NCBI RefSeq assembly: GCF_024323335.1
Contig: NC_066584.1
Span: forward strand, 427,080,319-427,144,318
From: Lathyrus oleraceus
Lineage: Eukaryota > Streptophyta > Magnoliopsida > Fabales > Fabaceae
Length of the DNA: 64,000 nucleotides
Direction of reading: 5' to 3'
Position numbers and translations under genes: made by a program. Shown in pieces: positions 10,273 to 22,809 of this stretch. How positions within the stretch are numbered: position 1 is the stretch's first letter; each line of letters opens with the position of its first letter. A model generated the notes under the pieces. The model was not told where the DNA came from. It worked only from the letters and a program-made list of their open reading frames with translations, and did not search any database.

Positions 10273-13200
10273 ATGGATAATACATGGATGTCTTCCAATC
10301 GATTGTCGAGAGAGTACGAGAATGGGGTATTAGAATTCGTTAAGTTTGCCGTTGCGAACGCCGAAGACCCCAGTAGAATGATATGTCCTTGCTTGGGTTG
10401 TTGTTATGGGAAACGGGTTGACGCAGTTCAGTTGACATCGCATCTAATGAGGCATGGAATTGATCGAAGTTATACATGTTGGAATTTGCATGGTGAGAAA
10501 AGTAACGAAAATGTTGAACCGGGGGATAGTACGACCTATGCCTCAAACTATAGTGGCGCAGATACATACGATTGTGATCGAGTTGAAGAGATTGCAGAAG
10601 CACTTGAAGGAGATCTTAAGGATTGTCCCGAAATGTTTGAGAGGTTGGTAAGTGATGCAGAGAAACCTTTGTATGATGGTTGCACTAAATTCACAAGATT
10701 GTCTGCGGTATTAAAGTTGTACAACTTAAAGGCGGGCAATGGGTGGTCGGATAAAAGTTTCACAGAGTTATTAGCCCTTTTGAAAGATATGCTTCCTGAG
10801 GATAATGTTCTTCCCAATCGAACAAATGAGACCAAAAAGATGTTGTGCTCTATTGGCATGAGCTATGATAAGATACATGCATGTCCAAACGATTGCGTTT
10901 TGTTTCGAAATGAGTATGCATCGTTAAATGAGTGTCCTAAATGCGGTGTCTCGCGATATAAGAACAAGTTGTCTCCAGCAAAGATCTTGTGGTATTTTCC
11001 TGTTATTCCGAGATTTAGACGCATGTTTCGTAGTGAAACCGATTCAAGACATTTGACCTGGCATGCAGATGAAAGAATTATAGATGGAAAGTATCGACAT
11101 CCGGCAGATTCACCACAGTGGTTGAAAATTGATAATGATTATCCTGAATTTGGAGAAGAATCAAGAAACCTTCGCTTGGCATTATCTACTGATGGAATGA
11201 ACCCACACGGTATCCAGAGTATCTCACACAGTACATGGCCTGTGATTATTATGATTTATAACCTACCTCCATGGCTATGTATGAAGCGTAAGTACATGAT
11301 GTTGTCTATGTTGATTTCTGGACCTAAACAACCAGGGAATGACATAGACGTGTACTTGAAGCCCTTAATCGAAGATTTAAAGATTTTGTGGGAGACCGGT
11401 GTGGAGGTTTATGATGGATATAGGAAAGAAAGTTTCAACTTGAGGGCGATGTTGTTTGGCACAATTAATGATTTTCCTGCATACGGAAATCTATCAGGGT
11501 ATAGCATAAAAGGTCAATGTGCGTGTCCTATTTGTGAAGATAAAACAGATTGGAAGCGCTTGGAGTTTGGTCAGAAGAATGTCTTTCTCGGTCATCGGAG
11601 ATTCTTAAATTCAAATCATCACTACCGTGGATGGAGAAAGGGGTTCAATGGAGAGACAGAACAAGGCAGAGCTCCACCTATATTGACGGGTGATCAAATT
11701 TTTGAAAAGGTGAAAGATTTGGATACTCAGTTTGGCAAGCCTTTTGCCCACACACTTGTCAAAAGTGGGAGGAAGAAGAGGTCAGTTTTTTTTGAATTGC
11801 CGTATTGGAAGTCCTTGTATGTGAGACATTTTCTTGATGTTATGCATATTGAAAAAAATGTATTTGAAAGTGTTATTGGCACGTTACTCAATATACAAGG
11901 AAAGTCTAAGGATGGCCTTAAGGCAAGAAAGGACTTGATAGCGATGGGAATAAGAACTGAATTAGGACCCTTGAAGAAAGGAAAACGAACATATCTACCG
12001 CCTGCTGCTTATACTCTATCTAGAAAAAAGAAAAAAACATTGTGTAAGTTTCTAAGTGAAGTTAAAGTTCCAGAAGGGTACTCTTCAGATATTAGAAGAC
12101 TTGTGTCTATGAAAGACCTCAAGTTAAAGAGTTTAAAGACCCATGATTGCCATGTTATAATGGAACATTTTCTCCCAATAGGTATACGTTCTATTCTTCC
12201 AGAAAAAGTAAGAAGCTCTATAACTAAGTTGTGTTCTTTCTTCAAGTCAATTTGCAGTAAGGTGATCAATCCTGCGATCTTACCAATGTTGCAAAAAGAA
12301 ATCGTTATTACTTTGTGTGAGCTTGAAATGTTTTTTCCTCCATCATTTTTTGACATAATGGTACATCTAGTTGTTCATCTTGTGAAAGAGACACAATTGT
12401 GTGGACCAGCTTATATGAGATGGATGTACCCTGTTGAACGTTATATGAAAATATTAAAAGGGTACGTGAAGAACCGAAGTCGACCAGAAGGTTGTATGGT
12501 TGAAAGATACATTGTTGAAGAAGCGATTGAGTTTTGTACTGAATATTTGTCTAATGTTCAGTCAATCGGACTCCCCAAGTCTCAGCTTGTCGAAAAGAAA
12601 GAAGGAAAAAATCTAATTGGAAATAAAATCGTGGCAGTATCAAGGGTCGAACGGGATCAAGTGCATTTGTATGTTCTGCACAATGAGAATGAGGTTGAGC
12701 CGTATGTTGAAATTCACAAGGATGTTCTCCGAGGTTTAAATCCCAATAGAAATGAAAATTGGATAGTACGAGAGCACAATTGATGTTTTATACCTTGGTT
12801 TAAGGATCATATTTATTCAAAGTATTATTCAGATCCCGCTTCAATAACAGAAAGGTTGAGATGCTTAGCATATGGTCCAAGTTTCCATGTTTTTTCTTAT
12901 AGCGCATACGCGATTAATGGATACACATTTTATACCAAAGAACAAGATGATAAAAGTACTATGCAGAATAGTGGTGTCACCGTGGTAGCTGAAGCAATGC
13001 ACATATCAAGTGTGAAGGACTTAAACCCCAAATTTGCAAATCTGTCGTATTTTGGTGTTATCGAGCGCATTTGGGTGTTTGATTATGAGAAGTTTCAGAT
13101 TCCTATATTTGGTTGCAAGTGGGTTGAAAATAATAACGGCATTCGAATGGATAAGTCAGGATTTTTGCAAGTGGATCTTAATAGGGTGGGATACAAAGAT

Positions 13201-13500
13201 GAGTCTTTTATTCTAGCCTCTCAAGCTAGACAAGTGTTCTATGTCAATGATCCGAAAAGTACGAAATGGTCTATAGTTCTTTTTTCCAACAAAGTAATTG
13301 ATGAAAACACTGGAGATCAAGGTGATGATATTGATGTTGAGATTGAATCGTTTACCAGAAATGATCAAGATGAGAATAATATATCAAATGTTTCATATAT
13401 TAGAAATGATCATAATGAGGGTATTTGGATCAATCCAACCGTCCGTGTTGTTAAGAGACATGTAGAACATATTCCAACCAAGAAAAGAAAGAGAACTTAG
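10273..13500 (+). pseudogene. tnp2: CACTA transposase, TNP2 family, with one in-frame TGA
   Basis: Reading from ATG 10273 runs 836 residues to TGA at 12781-12783, then stays in the same frame to TAG at 13500, 1075 codons in all with a single interruption. Domains in order: transposase-associated domain (about residues 4-75; MICPCLGCC zinc-binding pattern), TNP2 domain (about 190-525; STDGMNPHG with a likely catalytic Asp near 306, ending DVMHIEKNVFES), and a DUF4218-like region (about 627-758). After the stop come the expected next motif FIPWFKD and a DUF4216-like region (about 13000-13290). The C-terminus is basic (KKRKRT). The TGA falls between DUF4218 and DUF4216 and fits a C-to-T change of CGA, common in methylated repeats. 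Either it is a pseudogene or it makes a truncated product. A later ATG at 12856 is unlikely to be a true start. Confidence 0.9.
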
Positions 13501-13623
13501 TGAAAAAGGTACAGGTCAAATGATTTTAATTGTTTTCTTTATTACAGGTAAAATGACTTTTATGATTTTAATTGTTTTTACATTTGTCATCTGATTTTAA
13601 TTGTTTTCTTTTTTACAGGTAAA
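13501..13623 (+). repeat. Intergenic spacer with a duplicated acceptor-like block
   Basis: TGATTTTAATTGTTTTC followed by TTTTACAGGTAAAATG occurs twice (about 13520-13556 and 13590-13626), so the start region of the second ORF has a tandem copy directly upstream. Confidence 0.6.
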
Positions 13624-14085
13624 ATGGCTATTATGAAGTCAATCATTTGTGCAAGGGGCAAGGGATGCTCAAAAGTATCAATTGATATTTGTTTAGATGA
13701 TGATGCTGGATATTTGAAAGTATCCCTCTACGACATTGGTTTCCTTGTTCGACAACATATTCCGATTACATGTGATAATTGGAGAAGTCCGGACTTGAAG
13801 GTTGGCAAAGAAAAAATATGGTCGGAGATACAGGCTTGTGTCTCAATAGAGGATGGGTATCTACTTAAAGTTACTTTTGTAGTGGTCCAAAAGAGACATC
13901 ACACCCGTCTCTTTCCTGTCAACCCCAAAGAGACCGATAGAAGTGGAAAAATTATGCCAGGTTTTTTCAATATATTTCTCAATGCAGCTGGTATATATTA
14001 TCATTTGAATTTATCACTTTTTGCTGATTTTGTTGTTCTAAATTGTCAAAGGAACCGTGGTAGACACCGGCATTTGTCACCCTAG
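13624..14085 (+). CDS. Second CACTA ORF (TNPA / Ptta-like), possibly partial
   Basis: The 153-residue ORF begins [20 protein letters not shown]. The ARGKG..VSI start and the ..[23 protein letters not shown] segment resemble the N-terminal part of plant Ptta/En/Spm second proteins, which bind subterminal repeats and assist excision. The usual long C-terminal part is lacking; the reading may continue in another exon, since GGAATTTGATTTTTACC follows closely in a different frame. The low-complexity spacer upstream could be an intron joining it to the transposase transcript. Identification is tentative. Confidence 0.5.
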   Translation: MAIMKSIICARGKGCSKVSIDICLDDDAGYLKVSLYDIGFLVRQHIPITCDNWRSPDLKVGKEKIWSEIQACVSIEDGYLLKVTFVVVQKRHHTRLFPVNPKETDRSGKIMPGFFNIFLNAAGIYYHLNLSLFADFVVLNCQRNRGRHRHLSP

Positions 14086-14690
14086 GGAATTTGATTTTTA
14101 CCTTAACAGCCATGCAGGAATTCAGGTAATATTAGCTATGTCATTTAACTTTATGCCATTGTTTACTATTTGTTGCTCAATCGCCTTTTGACAGTTCTGT
14201 GTTATTTGCATTTGGACGTGTTCTTTTTGTAGGGGACTACTTATGCTGCCATCTGTTGTTTTGGTTGAGCCTTATTTTGTATGGATGTGCGATAGAACTA
14301 CTAGACAGCTTTTGGATATACAGAACATGTTTGCCACCATGGGTGGATGGGCGTTTTTGTTTAGTATTGGTTAGAACTACTAGACAGCTTTTGGATACAG
14401 TGGTCACTGGGTGTTGGTTGCTATGTTTTATTCTCTTAATTGTAGTACTTTGAGAATATGTTGTTGTATATTGTTGATCAAAGAATCATATATTAATGTT
14501 GTATATATGGAGGATTAATGTTGTATATAAATGGATTCATGTTGTATATATCAATGGATTAATGGTGTATAACATTGGATTAAAGGATGAAATCAATATG
14601 AATTTTACACTTTTGCAGCATGCGAACAGGTTACCAAATAAATATATATCCACTGTTTTTCAAACAAATTTTTGTAAAATAACTAACACA
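14086..14690 (+). other. 3' part of CACTA interior; no confident gene
   Basis: A short ORF at 14199-14453 has no recognised domain. AT-rich repeats of TTGTATAT..GGATTAATG occur at 14490-14575. It probably holds the 3' exons or UTR of the second gene. Confidence 0.4.
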
Positions 14691-15118
14691 TTAGAGAGCG
14701 CTTTGTCCAGAAAGCGCCCTCTAAACACTTTACAATGACAACTTTAGAGGGCGCTTTTTCCTGAAAGCACCCTCTAAACACTTTACATTGATAACTTTAG
14801 AGGGCGCTTTTTCCTGAAAGCGCCCTCTAAACACTTTACAATGACAACTTTAGAGGGCGCTTTTTCCTGAAAGCGCCCTCTAAACACTTTACACTGACAA
14901 CTTTAGAGGGCGCTTTTACCAGAAAGCGCCCTCTAAGGTGTCCCTCTATGGACCACTCCAGAGGGCGTTTTTTTCTTAAAGCGCACTATAATGTGGCCAC
15001 TTTAGACAGCGCTTTCTCCAGGAGAACAAAGCGTTGTATTTACCTATGCCAGCGCCAGATTAGAGAGCGCTTAAAAGCGCTGTTATAGGCCAAAATAAGC
15101 GCCCTCTTTTCCCTTATT
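14690..15118. repeat. Right subterminal repeat array of CACTA
   Basis: Repeated units of about 60 bases contain ACTTTAGAGGGCGCTTTTTC and its inverted partner AAAGCGCCCTCTAA, followed by AGACAGCGCTTTC at about 15005. The same vocabulary is seen in the left array. Confidence 0.85.
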
Positions 15119-15128
15119 TGGCGTAGTG

Positions 15129-15307
15129 CCTACTCTTAAAATAGTTACAAAATGGGTGCACACACACACACTACTGCAGACTGCAAAAGGAATAAAAAGT
15201 ACAATTTGTTCACACCACTCACTTGCTTAGATACAAGTGGAACTTTAGGAGAAATACTAAAATACCCTATAACAAACTTTGTCTGAAAATATGAATTAAT
15301 TCTAACA
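15129..15307 (-). repeat. Copia 3' LTR, proximal part, with CACTA TSD
   Basis: CCT at 15129-15131 is the second CACTA target duplication. From 15132 the sequence matches 18580-18769 of the other LTR (ACAAAATGGGTGCACACACA, AATTTGTTCACACCACTCAC) and ends TTCTAACA. On the minus strand the LTR start TGTTAGAATTAATTC is preceded by a purine-rich tract (AATTAAGGGATGC). Confidence 0.8.
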
Positions 15308-15319
15308 GCATCCCTTAAT

Positions 15320-18200
15320 TCATATTTAGTTTAACCAAAACTAACAACACCAATTTCATCCCTCAAGCGGAGAAATTGATCTGTCTTGATCGCCTTCGTC
15401 AGAACATATGTCAGTTGCTTCTTAGTGCTACAGTGCACAACTTCTATTACTCCATTCTGAATTTGATTTCTCAGAAAGTGATACTTAGTCTCAATATGCT
15501 TGCTTCTCCCATGCAGCATTGGGCTCTTGGTAAGATTGATTGCAGACTTGTTATCAATCATCAGCTTCAGGGGCTTGTTTACTTTGATCTTCAGATCCAA
15601 CAGTAAATTCAGAAGCCACACAGCTTGACATGCAGTCATAGCACCTGCAATATATTCTACTTCACAGGTTCACAAAACAATATTTGGTTGCTTCTTAGAA
15701 CACCAAGAAATAGGACTTCCCATAAACTTAAACAAGTATCCATAAGTACTTCTTCTGTCAACTCTGTCTCCACACCAATCAAACTCTGAGTAATTCAGAA
15801 GTTCTAAGTCAGTTTCAGCACCAGAAGGGAACAAAACTCCATACTTCAGAGTTTCCTTTATATACCTCAGAATCATGACAACAACTTGCTAATGAGACCA
15901 CTTTGATTTACTCATAAACCTACTCATCATTCTAACTGCATAGTAAATATTAGGTCTGGTATTACAAAAATACCTCAGAGACCCAACCAACTGCTTGAAT
16001 GTTGTCGCATCTACATCATCACCAACAGAATCAGAATCCAATTTCTGATTTATATCAGCAAGTTTGACAACAACTTTATAATTCAGTAGCTCAAACCTCT
16101 TCAAAAGCTCAAGCTCAAATTTCTGCTGATGTAAAATTATGCCTTTCTCAGAGTAGATAATCTCTATCCCTAAAAAATAAACCATATTTCCTAGATCAGA
16201 CATCTCAAATTCATTCGTCAGCTCCTTCTTGAAATTAGCTATCTCATGTTCACAACTTCCTGTTAGCAATATGTCATCAACTTACAGACACACCAGAATC
16301 ATATTTCCTTCAGAAGCATGATGAACATAGACACCATACTCCATCTCATATTTATGAAATCCATGCTTCTTGAAAAATGAATCAATTTTCAGATTCCAAG
16401 CTATAGGGGTTTGCTTCAGTCTATATAAAACTTTGTATAATCTATACATCATCCATTCTTAATTATTTTTCTCAAATCTAGGAGGTTGTGACATATAAAC
16501 CTCTTCTTAGAATGGACCGTTCAGAAATGCAAATTTCACATCTAAATCCATCAGAGGCCAATTCCTGTTAGCATTTATCGCAATCACCAGCCTGATTGTT
16601 TCTTGTCTTGCTACATGCACAAACACTTCAAAGTAATCTAACCCAGATTTCTGCATAAAATCTCTCAGAACTAACCTTGCTTTGTGTTTTCAAATTAATC
16701 CATCTGGCTTTAAATTCACCTTATATATTCATCTCATGCTGATGGCTTTCTTGTTCTTTGGAAGTTTTGTCAGCTTTCAAGTCTTGTTTCTCTCTATGGA
16801 ATCAAGTTCTTCTTTCATGGACTTCTGCCAGACATTCTACTTGAGAGCTTCTTCCGTACTCACAGGTTCAGAGTCTACTAACATGGCACACTGAATAACT
16901 TCGCCTTCAAAATCTACTTCAATATCGTGCAACATGTCAAACTCTACAAACCTTCTATGAATGTTTATGATTCTTTGTGGCCTATGAACTTGTTCATAAC
17001 CTTCTAATTCTGGAACATTATCAGATGTTGGAACTCCAGAAATAACGATTTTAGAATCATGACCACCTTTAGAATCAGGAATATTCCCAGAATCTGGACT
17101 ACCACCAGAATCCGAATGACCATCAGAATCAGGATCACCAGAATCTGAATCACCATCAGAATCAATATCGCCTTCTGATTCTAACTCACTCTCAGAATCA
17201 TTTTCAGGCTCTGACTCATCTTCAGAATCAGAATCAATATCTTCAAAAGTTAACTCTGTATCGGAGTTGGATTGAGACTTGTTCCAATCTCATATTTCTG
17301 ACTCTTTCACAACAACATATATGTTGACTTCAACCTTATTAGTGAATGGACAATAAAGCTTATAGGCACTTGTACTGTGATACCCAGCAATAACATCACA
17401 TTTCTTCTATCATCCGACTTCTTTCTAGTTGCATTTGGAACATGTTTATAACAGACAGAACCAAATACTCTGAAATCAATCACACTTTGCTTATCTCCAG
17501 TCCACCTTTCAAAAGGAACAATTTCCTTCAGCTTCTTGGTTGGACACCTGTTGAGCACATATGCTACAGTGACAACAACTTCTCCCCCACAAAGTGTTAG
17601 GAAGCTTTTTCTCCTTCAGCATGCTCCTTGCCATATCAAGCAAAGTACAATTTCTCCTTTCATGAGGACCATTGTGTTGAGGAGTATATGGAGCAATCAT
17701 TTCATGCCCAATTTCATTCTCCTCATAGAACTTCTTGAACAATATAGAGTTATAATCACCTTCACCATCAGTTTTGAGAATCTTCAGAGTCTGGCCACTC
17801 TGTTTTTAAGCCTTGATTATGAATTTCTTAATTCAGCAAACACCTCGTGTTTGAACTTTATGAGGGATACTCATGTCATCCTTGTGAACTCGTCCACAAA
17901 TTACACAAAGTATTTATTACCTCCTAGTGAAGGTTCTAGAAATGGTCCACACACATCATAATGCACTGCTCCCAAAGCATGTTTTTCTCTTGGAGATACT
18001 TCTGATGCAAATGATAGTCTTGGTTGCTTCTCTCTCATGCACACATTGAATGATTTTTCTGGTTAGTTAATTGCAGGAATTCCACGTACTAGTTTCTTTG
18101 AATTCAGATGCCCTAAGCTTCTGAAGTTCAAATGACCAAATCTTTTGTGCCATAACTCACTTTCCTTCACGACACTTGTTGCGCTAAGGCATTCAAATTT
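15320..18200 (-). pseudogene. Copia pol: pre-integrase, integrase, RT, RNase H, degenerate
   Basis: From high to low coordinates on the minus strand: the pre-integrase motif LWHKRFGHLNFRSL (about 18160-18115); integrase core with APYTPQHNGPHERRN (about 17680-17640) and FGSVCYKHVP; a spacer rich in Ser/Asp/Glu codons (about 17060-17250); RT with FKKELTNEFEMSDLG and KFELELLKRFELL (about 16240-16080); and RNase H ending AVWLLNLLLDLKIKVNKPL, MIDNKSAINL and SKHIETKYHFLR (15620-15430). Many stops and frameshifts occur. In the RT catalytic YVDD motif near 16280 the tyrosine codon is a stop, so no active RT is possible. Plus-strand ORFs here are shadows. Confidence 0.8.
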
Positions 18201-18505
18201 TGTAGTTTTAAAATAACATACATATTGGAATCATCCAACGATTCCAGTTCTTGCCATCGAACACTAGAAGCTTGGTGCTCATATTGTTTATGTTCATCTT
18301 CAACCTTGTGCAATACACTCATATCTCACCTAAACACAGTGTTTCCCAATCCCGGAAAATTAAGATATGTGATTATGTTATGATTCTGAACAGAAATTCA
18401 TCATGAATTCTCCGAACAAAAATCAATCAGACAACGTCTCACTGTTTAACTCGTGTTTCCCGTGGTGTTTCCTTGTGGATCTGAACCGAAGCTCTAGATA
18501 TCAAT

Positions 18506-18769
18506 CGTTGGTGCATAATGTGATATTGATGAACAATGGAAATAAGAAAGAAGAGAGAATAATAACAAATTTCTACTATTCTTAAAATGGTTACAAAATG
18601 GGTGCACACACACACACACACACTGTTGCAGACTGCAAAAGGAATAAAAGGTAGAATTTGTTCACACCACTCACTTGCTTAAATACAAGTGGAACTTTAG
18701 GAAAAATACTAAAATATCCTCTAACAAACTTTGTCTACAAATTTATGAAAATATGAATTAATTCTAACA
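18506..18769 (-). repeat. Copia 5' LTR (intact copy)
   Basis: 264 bases, matching the split left LTR. On the minus strand it starts TGTTAGAATTAATTC and ends ..TGCACCAACG, followed by ATTGATATCTAGAGC, a weak match to the initiator-Met PBS ATTGGTATCAGAGC. Confidence 0.8.
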
Positions 18770-18774
18770 AGTTC

Positions 18775-20048
18775 AAGATTCAAGATGTGTATGGTGAAAA
18801 ATGGAGATCATAGATTGTACCTTTCTTTTAGTATGTGAACTAGTTTTATACTGATCAGTTGGAAAATGGAGTGGCTTTTAGATGGATCAGGCTTTAGTTA
18901 TTTGGACCTTTGGCCTGTACTGATCAGTTTTCTGTTGTATACTGTGAAATTTTATAAACAATTGTTAGACTCTTATTAAAGGTTACTTATAGGATAACCT
19001 AGAAAATTCTAGGACATAATGCTAAAGACTCTATTTTATAGTTTTAGTGGAAATTAAATTGATTTTGACTTGGTCGAAATAGTTGTAAAAGGGTATGAAA
19101 ACGTGATTTTCGACAGTAATAAAAGGCAAAGATTTTGTAAAACGAAGGTAAAGTGACAATGTAGTTAAACACAATATGAAGGTAACTAAGCAATAAATCA
19201 TAAACTGAAATGAAAACTTTGCATTTAAATAAAAGACGGTGTTTCAGGATTCATAGTTTCTCTCAGTTAACTCTTTTCTCTCAGGTAACTTTGGATTTAT
19301 ATAGTACTTTGAATATTTGTGATATTTTGTAATGAAATCAAAAGAATACCTCTGGATTCTAACATTAGAATCTCTATTTATACAAGTGTAAAATAATTGC
19401 TTCCTAACGTTCACTTCTTCATCCTTCACCAAATAGACTCTTGCATGCACTTCGCTTTTGATTTCCCTCCACGTGTTCTTTAGGATGAGACTGATAAGTA
19501 GTTACTTATTTTGAAACAAAAGTCTCTCGCACCCGAATAACTGCTGATTCGACGTGATTCCTTGATGTTGTCGAAAATACCGTTATCGAAATATTTTCCA
19601 AAAGCGTTCATTTTTCCTGAAAAATAACTAAGTCCCAATCTCTTTTGGTCTTGATACTTTGATAATATACACGTCCTAATCCCCCTTAACTTTCCCCAAT
19701 CCGTAACTTGTGCTTAGTTTTATAGCCCTTATCGAAAACATCCATATAAGAAATTGCCCCGCAAAAAGGCCTCTTTCGATGAAAAGGAGATATGGGCGTT
19801 TTTGACTTTCTAAAAAACTATTAAGCTAGTGGGCTGATGTCATGGACATCATGACCTTTCTATCATCAGTCACCTTGAAACGTGTGTTTCCCATTAACCC
19901 ATAACTTCCATCATCATGGCTCTGCCTTCGTAGGTTGACGTGGATTAGTATATCAAATTATTTTGCTTTCACCTCTCAGAAGATGGTACGTGTCACCATA
20001 TTTCGCGCCATTTGTCAAACACAAACTGAAGTGTCTTCTTGTCTTCAC
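18775..20048. other. Non-coding stretch, possibly LTR or leader of the PMD-bearing element
   Basis: The first bases continue the sequence interrupted by the Copia element. Beyond about 18960 the region is AT-rich, with words such as TTTTCGACAGTAATAAAAGG, and contains no recognisable gene. It leads into a TATA box and the PMD-type ORF, so part of it may be a promoter or LTR. A matching second copy was not found in the window. Confidence 0.35.
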
Positions 20049-20056
20049 TATAAATA
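20049..20056 (+). promoter_or_regulatory. TATA box upstream of the PMD-type ORF
   Basis: TATAAATA about 98 bases before ATG 20154, with a pyrimidine-rich leader between them. Confidence 0.5.
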
Positions 20057-20153
20057 CTAATTCCTTTGTTTTTCTTCCCTTTTCCATCCATTGTTATCAA
20101 AACTTCTCTAAAAAATTCTTCAAACTACTATATAAACTTAGAAACTCACAATA

Positions 20154-22807
20154 ATGGCCTCCAAAACAAAGAACCCAAAAGACAACAAGGAAAATCTTCC
20201 ATTAGCTAACATGCTTTCTTCTGTGAATTCCATTAGGAATCAAGAGTATGTTCCAGAACCACCAAACTACAAAGACAAATTCCATATCTACAAATCTCAG
20301 GTAATCATCCCTTACTCTATTTCTGGAAATACCCATACACTCATGGGTCCAATGTGTGATCCCACAGTAGATTCTACTAAGCTTAGATATTTTCCCCCCT
20401 CTTATCATATGACCAAACCCATAGTTAGCATTAAGGAACCTTTGAACTTATAGTACATGACTGCCAACTTACGTCTCTTTCGTTCAGCCCCCCTAATAAG
20501 AAACATGAGGATTACATCCTCTGGATGAACAAAATTGAGTTGAAAAGTGAAACCTGGAAAGCTAGAGGTATTTCAACTTGGTTCAATTGTTGGGAACTGG
20601 TCCCGCTTATTTCCAAAACATTTTGCTCGCATCTCTGTATTTCTAGAAAAGCATCACTAACACCTTCCAACTTCATTGTGGAATGGTGACACCCACCTTA
20701 TTTGATATAGCAACCATCACTGGTCTTCATCCAATTGGAAATTTTTTTGACCCTAATGAGAGTGACGAGGAAACCATCAATTTCGACACCAATCATGCCA
20801 GCTTTGGAAGGTATATTAAAGACTACCATGTCATTGGCACTACTGAAGTATCTGACGAGGAATATATTGCCTTCCCTGCACTGTGGTTGTCAAGATGCAT
20901 CTTTTGCTGCAAATCTTCAAAGGTAGCTAAAATATATCTAACCTTTGCCAATCAAATTCATGAAGGCAATGATATTTGCCTCAACCAACTAATTTTAGAA
21001 CCCCTCTATGAATCCTTAGGATTAGCTAAATAATTCTTAAGGAACATCCAACCTAATGATAGTTAATTGTTATCTGAACCCTTTTGGTTACATCAACTTT
21101 TGCTGAATGCCCCATTTGAGCTTTCTCTGGACGTTGACAAGCCCAATAACTCCAGTGAAGCTATTAGGGATAGGTGTATTGAAGGCGTTTGACTAACCTA
21201 AATGATTATGACTGACAAGAATAGATCAGACCGAGAAGCTTTATCATCATACTTCTTAATGTTCACCAAACATTACCACTTTAACCCAACAATGGCTCCC
21301 TTTTCCATAAGAATTCATAGACCGGAATGGTCCACGCGACCGTTTCCAGCTACTAGCGAACAAGAAGCTGAGTCGAAGAAGATATGGGAGGCCTTTATCA
21401 CTCAAAAACTCATTTCAACCAGATTGGGGACCTCCAGGGAGAATGTGAATATTCTTTGTTATCAGCCCAATTTGGTGTCACGTCAATTTAGAAAAAGCCA
21501 GACTATGCCCATGCCCTTTTTCAGTGAAAAAAGTGAACTATGCCTTTGCACCATGGATTTTCCTGAAGATGATTACCTTTGACGACTAGCTCGACACACT
21601 GTTGATCTTCCCATGCTTACTCCATTTTCTTTCCAACCATCGTTCTATTGTACCCCGAAATTCGACACTTGGTGGAAAGTCTACCATGCCAAAGAATTTA
21701 TGAATGGTGCAAGATTAACTCAACATCTAATTGGTTCTTTCTATTCTCTACAACAAAAGTTCAAAAAAGGTGGAGCCAAGCATATCAAAGAGATTCAGGA
21801 TTTATAGAAATACTTTGAAAATGTGTATGACCCCGATGATCTTAGTCGAACAATTAGAAAAGTAGTTGTTACACTAAAGGAAAAAATGATGGAAAAACTC
21901 TGAAACTATTCCTGAACCTATTCAGGTCGATGACTTGTCTCCTGAACCTCCTCTTTATAAGAAAAAAAAGAAATGTTGGTGTTAGTTCTAGGAATATTTC
22001 ACCTAGCCCTAAAGTGACTCCCACTCCTAAAACAAAGAAAGGAAGAAAGCTACCTCAGGGAAAGGTGAAAAAACGACCAACCAGCCAAGAAAACTGGTCT
22101 CTATTGCAAGCACCAATTCAAGCTCAGATGTAGACGCCTTAAAAGTAAGTCTATTTTTCTTTATCCTTTTTATGTCACTTTTCTAAGCACTGGCACATGA
22201 ATCTTGCAGGAAAAGTCATCAACCAAACCTATGTCGACTTTCAAAGGCCCAACGCTCCCAACCATCAGCTCTCCTACCAATCAACCTAACCCCAATGCAG
22301 AAATCACTGAAGAGGTCAATAATCCCAACGAATTAGGTGACAAAATATCCCATGATTAGACTATAAAAGCTCATCCTTCTGAATTTACTTCCTTCACATT
22401 CGTTGAAGAATGGGACATGACATGGATATGGATGCAACTTCTCAAGGGGAAACCTTCGAGCAAGAAGATCCAGGACCTACTTCACCTCCTTATATCCCCA
22501 AGCTAATTCAGAATACTTAACAAAATCCAGAAACCATTGTGCCTCTGACCAATGCTGAACAACCAAACTGGAGACCATGCCCAATGTCAAAAAAGCGAAT
22601 CAAACAGTTTCAAATACGTATCCCACCTCTTCGCCCAGCAACACTTTGTCCAAAGATGAATTGGCATCGCATGAATTAGTCCCCAAGGTCCACTCCTTGT
22701 GTTCCTATCATGAAGACTCCCCTAAAGTAGACATGTTTATAGATCTGGTTATAAGACTGCTATCATGCCGCATGACACTGATTCATGAAGGGTCTGTGAC
22801 TCTATGA
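20154..22807 (+). pseudogene. Plant-mobile-domain (PMD) protein, transposon-associated, degenerate
   Basis: The first open block (99 residues, MASKTKNPKDNKENLPLANM..) is followed by blocks in other frames that together read as one protein: GMVTPTLFDIATITGLHPIG with NFFDPNESDEETINFDTN (20683-21033), a middle part with APFSIRIHRPEWSTRPFPAT and ENVNILCYQPNLVSRQF (21202-21582), FDTWWKVYHAKEFMNGARL (21613-21807), then a Lys/Pro/Ser-rich tail. The middle is the aminotransferase-like plant mobile domain, found in plant silencing factors and in genes carried by transposons. At least five stops or frameshifts break it. No LTRs or TIRs tie it to a specific element, though a retroelement origin is likely given its neighbours. 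Its function is unknown. Confidence 0.65.
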
Positions 22808-22809
22808 GC

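Larger units (their letters stand above)
9099..15128 (+). mobile_element. CACTA (En/Spm) DNA transposon with TNP2-type transposase
   Basis: The element is 6030 bp. Its left end is CACTACGCCAAA and its right end TTTGGCGTAGTG, a perfect 12-bp terminal inverted repeat, with a 3-bp TSD (CCT). Both ends carry dense subterminal arrays built from the inverted word pair TAGAGGGCGC / GCGCCCTCTA. Inside are a TNP2-family transposase ORF and a second, shorter ORF. It is inserted in the left LTR of a Copia element. Structure is complete; function is blocked by at least one TGA in the transposase reading. Confidence 0.93.
9025..18769 (-). mobile_element. Ty1/Copia retrotransposon (minus strand) containing a nested CACTA element
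   Basis: The boundaries are set by LTR ends and a perfect 5-bp TSD (AGTTC). On the minus strand the order is LTR (18769-18506), pre-integrase, integrase, RT, RNase H, LTR (15307-9025), the last one split by the CACTA element at 9099-15128. Without the CACTA the element is about 3.7 kb, short for Copia. The gag and protease region is missing between the 5' LTR and the pre-integrase domain. The LTR carries a (CA)n run near its middle. Confidence 0.82.

Noticed and set aside
10340..10859. Minus-strand ORFs within the transposase
   Set aside because: They overlap a clearly conserved plus-strand transposase reading and carry no domains.
12856..13500. Separate 214-residue gene downstream of the transposase
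   Set aside because: It is in the same frame as the transposase and carries the DUF4216-like part of the same protein; only the TGA at 12781 separates them.
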